Source: CAZJRQ01 sp964548535 (GTDB lineage: Bacteria > Bacillota > Clostridia > Oscillospirales > Ruminococcaceae). Taken from it: 18,525 nucleotides of DNA. The stretch covers positions 1-18,525 of the forward strand of contig CAZJRQ010000038.1 of the NCBI GenBank assembly GCA_964548535.1, written 5' to 3'. How positions within the stretch are numbered: the first letter of the stretch is position 1; each line of letters begins with the position of its first letter. Of this stretch, positions 13,966 through 18,525 are shown piece by piece. A program made the translations under genes and the position numbers. Below the pieces are notes generated by a model. That model had not been told where the DNA came from. It worked only from the letters and a program-made list of their open reading frames with translations, and did not search any database.

Positions 13966-14367
13966 ATGGCTAGTAAAAAGAAAGGGCATAAGTTTATAAC
14001 TATTTTGATAGTGCTGATTTTGGTTTTTATATTTTTGTTGTGGCTTTTTAATTATCTAGGCGTTGGTTTAGGCGGCAAAAAAGGTAATGGTGAAGATGAC
14101 GGCGAAACAGGAAAAAGCCAGGCAGAATTATCAAGTGAAATAGAAACTGAAAAAGAAGTTGTTCAGGTAATAGTCTTAGGCGGCACATATGTTTATAAAG
14201 AAAGCCCATATAGTCTTGAGGAGTTTGAGGAAATAGTAAACAATATGGATAAAGACAAGGTGGTTATTGAGATTATAGACAATAAAGCTGTTGCAAATTC
14301 GATTAATAGTATTCATAAAATGCTTGACAAATGGGGTTTTAGTTATATTGATACTGAGTCTGAATAA
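13966..14367 (+). CDS. Single-helix protein with TolR/ExbD-like extracytoplasmic domain (accessory 1)
   Basis: A 133-aa protein. A basic start (MASKKKGHK) and one transmembrane helix (about 10-27, with FNYLGVGLGG at its outer end) are followed by an acidic linker. A small domain at about 60-133 reads VQVIVLGGTYVYKESPYSLE, then VVIEIIDNKAVANSINSIHK and MLDKWGFSYID. The order of strand, YSLEEF helix, KVVIEI strand, helix and final strand matches the TolR/ExbD C-terminal domain. The membrane helix has no acidic residue, so it cannot replace the aspartate of the TolR-like subunit. Its domain and helix are closely repeated in the next gene. The ribosome binding site GGGGGAG is only 5 bases from the ATG and directly follows the upstream stop codon. 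Function is inferred from context only. Confidence 0.72.
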   Translation: MASKKKGHKFITILIVLILVFIFLLWLFNYLGVGLGGKKGNGEDDGETGKSQAELSSEIETEKEVVQVIVLGGTYVYKESPYSLEEFEEIVNNMDKDKVVIEIIDNKAVANSINSIHKMLDKWGFSYIDTESE

Positions 14368-14446
14368 GCTTAAGTCATAATTTTAGAGGTTGAAAAGTTG
14401 GCTATGATAAAATTGATTTTACATATAATTGAGAGGAGAAACAATA

Positions 14447-15016
14447 ATGGCTGGTAATAATAAAAAGCAATACATTCACCCTGCTGAGGAAAAACAGCAA
14501 AAACATGAGGAAAAGCGCAGAAGAAAAAAGCAGAGAAAGCATGTTATTTTATTGCTTGTTTTGATTTTGATTTTCGTATTTTTAGTATGGCTGTTTAATT
14601 ATCTAGGCTTTGGACTTGGCGGTGGTACCGGCGAGGGCAGTGGAGAAGAGAGCAATCAAACAGCATCATCACAAGCAGCTGAAGAAAGCAAAGAGGATGA
14701 ATCTTCAGAGGTTGAAAAGAAACTTGTACAGCTAAGAATTTCAGGAAGTTCGTATATTTATGAGGACAAGCTTTATAATCTTGATGAATTTAAAGCAATA
14801 GCGAGTGTGATGGATAAAGAGGCGGTAGTTGTTCAAATTGCCGATGATAATGCTGTTGCAAACTCAGTTGAAAGTATGCACAAAATGCTTGATGAGCTGG
14901 GGATTAAGTATGTTGATATAATTTATATTTCTTCAGAGGCTGAAAACCAAAGTGCAAGCGATAGCGAAAGTGAACAAGCATTAGCAGACATGTCAAGTGT
15001 TAGTGTGCTTGATTAA
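14447..15016 (+). CDS. Single-helix protein with TolR/ExbD-like extracytoplasmic domain (accessory 2)
   Basis: A 189-aa paralogue of the preceding protein. A longer, very basic cytoplasmic start (residues 1-29, EEKRRRKKQRKH) precedes a transmembrane helix (about 31-50) ending in FNYLGFGLGG, almost identical to accessory 1. Then follow a Ser/Glu-rich linker (about 55-85) and the TolR-like domain: LVQLRISGSSYIYEDKLYNL, VVVQIADDNAVANSVESMH and MLDELGIKYVDI. A Ser/Glu/Ala-rich tail of about 30 residues, absent from accessory 1, ends the protein. Start choice: AGGAG (14434-14438) is 8 bases before the ATG at 14447; the in-frame TTG at 14429 lies upstream of that site. The helix again lacks an acidic residue. 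The gap to the patatin-like gene is only 20 bp. Confidence 0.72.
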   Translation: MAGNNKKQYIHPAEEKQQKHEEKRRRKKQRKHVILLLVLILIFVFLVWLFNYLGFGLGGGTGEGSGEESNQTASSQAAEESKEDESSEVEKKLVQLRISGSSYIYEDKLYNLDEFKAIASVMDKEAVVVQIADDNAVANSVESMHKMLDELGIKYVDIIYISSEAENQSASDSESEQALADMSSVSVLD

Positions 15017-15036
15017 GTTGAAAGGGAGTTTTTGTC

Positions 15037-15885
15037 ATGTTAGGTCTGACTTGTGAGGGCGGCGGAAGCCGTACAGTTTATTCTTGCGGAATTTTAGATG
15101 TACTGCTTGAAGAAAAAATTGTGGCAGATTATTTTGTAGGTGTTTCGGCAGGAATTGCGTTCGGAATATCCTATTGTTCAAACCAGCATGGCAGAAATCT
15201 ATCGCTTGCGACAGATTTTATGAATAGCCCTAAGCATTCAGGTTTAAAGCATCTTCTCAATCCTAAAAATCGCAGCTATTATAATATGAATTATGTTTAT
15301 CATGATATTCCTAATTATGAATTGCCGTTTGATTTTGATGCATTCAAGCAATATCCTGGAGAAATAATTTCGGTAGTGACTAATGTAGAAACTGGCAAGG
15401 CGGAATATCTAAAGTGTGATAGAGATGATAGAAGTTTTACAAATGTCAGAGCAAGCTGTGCTTTGCCTCTGCTGTTTCCTGAGATTGAAATAAACGGTGA
15501 AAAATATCTTGACGGCGGAGTAGCAGACTCAATTCCGTATAAACATGCAATAGAGTCAGGCTGTGATAAGAATATTATCATTTTGACAAGACCGAGAGAT
15601 TATGTTAAAACAGATGAAACTATGATGAAGGTAGCTGAAAAACGCTATAGAAAACATCCGGAATTTATCGACGCAATGCGCACAAGAGCACAAAGGTATA
15701 ACGAGTGTGTCGGTGAGCTTATACAGCTCCAAAGTGAGGGCAAAGTATTTGTGTTCACACCCAAAACGACATTCAATGTAGGCAGAACTGAGGGTGACCC
15801 AGTAAAGCTAAAACGACTGTATGACCATGGATATAATCATGCGAAATGGGCATTAGATTCGTTGAGAAAATATTTAAGCAAATAG
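15037..15885 (+). CDS. Patatin-like phospholipase family protein
   Basis: A predicted cytoplasmic serine lipid acyl hydrolase, 282 aa. The three patatin elements are present: oxyanion-hole EGGGSR (7-12), nucleophile elbow GVSAG with Ser37, and DGG with Asp159 of the Ser-Asp dyad. No signal peptide or membrane helix is seen. The C-terminal third (about 170-280, including KRYRKHPEFIDAMRTRAQRY and GRTEGDPVKLKRLYDHGY) matches the extension of YjjU-type bacterial patatins, common housekeeping-like proteins in Firmicutes. AAAGGGAG (15021-15028) is 8 bases before the ATG. It starts 20 bp after accessory 2, so it may share that transcript. The substrate is not known. Confidence 0.88.
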   Translation: MLGLTCEGGGSRTVYSCGILDVLLEEKIVADYFVGVSAGIAFGISYCSNQHGRNLSLATDFMNSPKHSGLKHLLNPKNRSYYNMNYVYHDIPNYELPFDFDAFKQYPGEIISVVTNVETGKAEYLKCDRDDRSFTNVRASCALPLLFPEIEINGEKYLDGGVADSIPYKHAIESGCDKNIIILTRPRDYVKTDETMMKVAEKRYRKHPEFIDAMRTRAQRYNECVGELIQLQSEGKVFVFTPKTTFNVGRTEGDPVKLKRLYDHGYNHAKWALDSLRKYLSK

Positions 15886-15972
15886 TACATAATGCGCGTA
15901 TTTTTTAAAGTTATCTAGCGTATAATTTTATTGTGAATGGTATTATTAAAAAGAAAAGAGATATGTTTATAA

Positions 15973-16821
15973 ATGAGTAGAGGTAAAATCTTATTGGGGA
16001 TGGGATTTTCAACCGTGCTGGCAGTCAGCGCGATGGTTGAAAACAGACAGCTTTTGACAACTAAATACATAGTTTCCAGCAAGAAACTGCCTAAGAATTT
16101 TGACGGCAAAAAAATTCTGCATCTTTCAGATTTGCATAAAAAGCGTTATGGTGACGGATATAATAATCTGCTCAACTCTTGCAAGGTTCAAGAGCCGGAC
16201 TATATATTTTTCACAGGAGATTTGTTTAGCAGATGTGAGAAAAATCTTTTTCCAAAGCTGGTTTTGATGAAACGTCTAGCTAAAATTGCCCCAGTTTATT
16301 ATATTATGGGAAATCATGAAACTGATGTGCCAGAAAAATCATCAGCGCTAAATGAAAGATTAAAGCGTGAGGGTATTCATGTTCTGATAAACGAGAGTGA
16401 ACGTCTTTGGTGCGGTGATGAGTATGTAAATATTTACGGTACAGAATTGCCTGAGGACTGCTATAAAAATCCGAATGGCGGATATAATAATCTTTTGCCG
16501 GTGACTGAAAAAATGCTAAACGGCACACTTGGAAAAGCGCCGAAAGATGAGTGCAATATCCTGCTTTCACACAGTCCGTTCCCGCTTTGCGTCTATGATA
16601 AGTGGGGAGCAGATTTTGTTTTTTCAGGACATTGTCACGGTGGTTCAGTAAGATTGCCAGTAGTCGGCGGAGTGCTTTCACCAGAGCGTAAGTTTTTTCC
16701 AAAATACACAAAAGGTGTGTATAAATTGGGCGATTGTAAAATGATATTATCAGCGGGTTTGGGTAAATTCAGACTTGGCAATCCAGCTGAAATCGTTGTT
16801 GTAACCCTGAAAAAAGGCTGA
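15973..16821 (+). CDS. Membrane-anchored metallophosphoesterase (YkoQ/YaeI-like)
   Basis: A calcineurin-like phosphoesterase, 282 aa. An N-terminal hydrophobic stretch (about 5-21) serves as a signal-anchor. The binuclear metal site is complete: SDLH (Asp53, His55), TGDLF (Asp83), GNHE (Asn114, His115), LSHSP (His200) and GHCHGG (His220, His222). Members of this group act on phosphorylated lipids or similar substrates at the membrane; YaeI/LpxH-type specificity cannot be deduced here and lipid A is not expected in this cell type. The ribosome binding site is weak (AAGAG, 12 bases away). A TATAAT at 15921-15926 without a good -35 may be its promoter. The gene lies 45 bp before the dipeptidase gene with no clear terminator between, so they may be co-transcribed. 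Confidence 0.88.
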   Translation: MSRGKILLGMGFSTVLAVSAMVENRQLLTTKYIVSSKKLPKNFDGKKILHLSDLHKKRYGDGYNNLLNSCKVQEPDYIFFTGDLFSRCEKNLFPKLVLMKRLAKIAPVYYIMGNHETDVPEKSSALNERLKREGIHVLINESERLWCGDEYVNIYGTELPEDCYKNPNGGYNNLLPVTEKMLNGTLGKAPKDECNILLSHSPFPLCVYDKWGADFVFSGHCHGGSVRLPVVGGVLSPERKFFPKYTKGVYKLGDCKMILSAGLGKFRLGNPAEIVVVTLKKG

Positions 16822-16866
16822 TTCTAACAACGAGTTTTTATATCAAAAAAATGGAGGTCTATTAAT

Positions 16867-18216
16867 ATGTATCAGCAAAAAATTGAAGAATATTTTGATA
16901 AACATAAAGATGAAATGTATAAAAGCCTAAGTGAAATCATGTCAATAGACAGCAGTTTTTCTGAGCCAGTTGACACAAAACCGTTTGGTGAGGGTTCAGC
17001 TAAAGCACTAGCATGGGCTGGAAATTTCGGAAAATCTATCGGCATGAACGTTAAAAATTTTGATAACTATGCCATTTCAATGGACTATAAAGAAGGCGAG
17101 CCAGCACTTGGGATATTAGCACATCTAGATGTAGTCCCAGCTGGAGAGGGTTGGAACTATCCGCCTTTTGCCTGTACAATTGACGGTAAAAATATCTATG
17201 GCAGAGGTGCAATTGACGATAAAGGACCGTCAGTAGCAGTGCTTTATGCGGCAAAATGTATTCATGATTTAGACCTGCCAGTTGAGAAAAATTTTCGTTT
17301 GATTTTCGGTGGGAATGAAGAGGGTGGCTGTACAGATATCGAATATTATCAGCAAAAAGAGAATTTTCCTCCTAATGTGTTCACTCCAGATGGTTCTTTC
17401 CCAGTGCTTAACTGTGAAAAAGGAATGGTTCATTTAAGCTTTTCAGGAAATGGTAATTTTGATACTAATGAAATAAAATTCTCAAAAATCACTGGCGGAA
17501 CAGTAGTCAATGCAATACCAGGAAAAACAATTTGCAAGGCAGTGGTAAGTGATAATCTTCGTTTTAATCAGCTGTCAGATTGCAGTGTGAATGGCACGGT
17601 CGAGGGTTTTGAAATAATAGGACAGTCAGCGCATGGTTCACGTCCAGAAAATGGTCGAAACACAATTACCGCGCTGATGTCATTTTTGGCTCACGGCGGA
17701 AATGCACTTGCGCTGTCACTTTCAAAAATTTTTCCGCATGGCGAGCGTAACGGAAAATCGCTAGGCTTGGGATTTTCGGATGATGTTTCGGGAGAAATGA
17801 CAACAGCGCTGACTACTTTAGATTATGAAAACGGCAAGTTTAAAGCAGGCGTCGATATAAGATTTCCAATAGATAAAAGCTATGAAGAAATAGTTGGAAT
17901 AGTCACAGACACATTAAATAAAGCAGGCTTTGAGTTAGATGAGTGTGATGGTATGGAACCGCATTATGTACCAGAAGATAGCGAGTTTGTGAAGTCGCTT
18001 TTGAGCGTGTATGAAAAAGTTAGCGGTAAAAAGGGATATTGTATAGCAGAGGGTGGAGTAACCTATGTCCATAATACCGAAGGCGGAGTAGCATTCGGAG
18101 CAGAATTTCCAGAAGAAAGCAACAACATGCACGGAGCAGATGAGCATATTTCACTAGAAACATTCAGACAAAATTTTCTAATGTATACAAACGCAATTTT
18201 GGAGTTGACTGTTTAA
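16867..18216 (+). CDS. pepV: M20 family dipeptidase, PepV/Sapep type
   Basis: A cytoplasmic dinuclear zinc (or manganese) dipeptidase that splits dipeptides, especially with an N-terminal D- or L-Ala/beta-Ala. The product is 449 aa, close to the usual 460-470. Metal and catalytic motifs are in order: AHLDVVP (His86, Asp88), GRGAIDDKGP (bridging Asp117), GGNEEGG (Glu151 and metal-binding Glu152), FTPDGSFPV (Asp175), and near the C-terminus NNMHGADEH (His422). The lid/dimerisation domain (about 190-370) contains IGQSAHGSRPENGRN. The segment GEGSAKALAWAGNFGKSIGM is typical of PepV. GGAGG (16853-16857) lies 9 bases before the ATG. The gene is followed by a strong terminator. Confidence 0.9.
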   Translation: MYQQKIEEYFDKHKDEMYKSLSEIMSIDSSFSEPVDTKPFGEGSAKALAWAGNFGKSIGMNVKNFDNYAISMDYKEGEPALGILAHLDVVPAGEGWNYPPFACTIDGKNIYGRGAIDDKGPSVAVLYAAKCIHDLDLPVEKNFRLIFGGNEEGGCTDIEYYQQKENFPPNVFTPDGSFPVLNCEKGMVHLSFSGNGNFDTNEIKFSKITGGTVVNAIPGKTICKAVVSDNLRFNQLSDCSVNGTVEGFEIIGQSAHGSRPENGRNTITALMSFLAHGGNALALSLSKIFPHGERNGKSLGLGFSDDVSGEMTTALTTLDYENGKFKAGVDIRFPIDKSYEEIVGIVTDTLNKAGFELDECDGMEPHYVPEDSEFVKSLLSVYEKVSGKKGYCIAEGGVTYVHNTEGGVAFGAEFPEESNNMHGADEHISLETFRQNFLMYTNAILELTV

Positions 18217-18298
18217 TTTGCGCAGAATATTAACTTGGTTTGTGTAGTTCTAATCCGCGTGGCGAAAAATTATAGCAAAATTAAAAAAGAATTTATTT

Positions 18299-18331
18299 AA
18301 AAAGCAAAGTCAATTATGGCTTTGCTTTTTT
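18299..18331 (+). terminator. Intrinsic terminator of the dipeptidase gene
   Basis: Stem AAAAAGCAAAG / CTTTGCTTTTT with a 10-base loop and a trailing T run. The rest of 18217-18525 holds no gene; it contains AT-rich spacer and then the right-hand repeat. Confidence 0.85.
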
Positions 18332-18371
18332 ACGTAATAAATAATTACTATAAAAATTATCAAAAACTTCA

Positions 18372-18524
18372 CCCCAAGCAACATAACGTCACCACAGCCA
18401 GTAAACTTTCCGCGAGGCCTTTGCGCCGCCAGGGGCGTACCCCTGGACCCCTATCACGTAATCGCTCGTACCTCGCTTGACTTGCATTGCTTGGTTCTTG
18501 TCCGCGTGGTGGCTGATTGATTGT
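18372..18524. repeat. Right copy of the dispersed inverted repeat
   Basis: The reverse complement of 18427-18524 aligns with 35-172, and 18372-18393 aligns with 2-29. This copy lacks the 38-bp internal duplication of the left copy. The palindrome CCAGGGG / CCCCTGG (loop CGTA) is at 18429-18446. A further segment (18394-18428) joins the two conserved parts and is not present in the visible left copy. The window is cut at this repeat, so its full length is unknown. Confidence 0.75.
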
Positions 18525-18525
18525 T

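Noticed and set aside
12897..15016. Zorya anti-phage system (ZorA/ZorB)
   Set aside because: The channel protein is far too short for ZorA, the partner lacks an OmpA-like domain, and no ZorC, ZorD or ZorE helicase or nuclease follows.
15037..15885. CBASS-type effector phospholipase
   Set aside because: No cyclic oligonucleotide synthase or accessory gene is nearby, and the C-terminal part matches ordinary YjjU-type patatins.
15885..15910. Possible terminator after the patatin-like gene
   Set aside because: A T run is present but the preceding GCGCG stretch forms only a very short stem, so termination cannot be supported.
18366..18386. Similarity of the right repeat edge (ACCCCAAGC) to the sRNA core
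   Set aside because: Only nine identical bases, with no hairpin partner or surrounding core. The stretch is explained by the repeat matching bases 2-29.

Overview
The window looks like chromosome of a low-GC, spore-forming, Gram-positive member of the Clostridia, probably a gut Oscillospiraceae/Ruminococcus-like bacterium. This rests on an intact sporulation sigma-K gene, strong AGGAGG-type ribosome binding sites, near-consensus TTGACA-N17-TATAAT promoters, no outer-membrane genes, and a secreted beta-helix protein of the kind common in fibre or mucus degraders. No phage, transposase, CRISPR array, rRNA or tRNA was seen. The lineage is an inference; nothing here names a species.

Layout. A dispersed repeat lies at each end of the window, in inverted orientation (1-172 and 18372-18524). 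Then come: sigK (minus); a large secreted beta-helix protein (plus); a small acidic membrane-anchored protein and rsmE (both minus); a 900-base stretch without protein genes that holds three tandem copies of a small structured RNA (5217-5881, plus); an unknown membrane protein; a csbB/yfhO-like pair for cell-envelope glycosylation; two paralogous four-helix membrane proteins with C-terminal zinc ribbons; a four-gene cassette of TolQ/ExbB-like and TolR/ExbD-like proteins; a patatin-like hydrolase; a membrane-anchored metallophosphoesterase; and a PepV-type M20 dipeptidase.

The most notable item is the RNA array. Three copies, spaced about 250 bp, share a core of roughly 77-81 nt. Each also has its own 5' hairpin, its own intrinsic terminator and, in at least two copies, the same promoter block. 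The core folds into two hairpins, one with a covarying base pair, and exposes two C-rich tracts (UUACCCC in a loop and UUCUCCCC in a linker). That is the architecture of a multicopy sRNA family that pairs with Shine-Dalgarno sequences. The clearest local complement is the ribosome binding site of the gene at 13966.

The second notable item is the ion-channel-like cassette (12897-15016): a TolQ-like protein, a TolR-like protein with the key membrane aspartate, and two paralogous single-helix proteins that appear to keep only a TolR-like extracytoplasmic domain. This is unexpected in a monoderm cell. Most genes here are membrane or envelope related, but the promoters and terminators split them into several transcription units.
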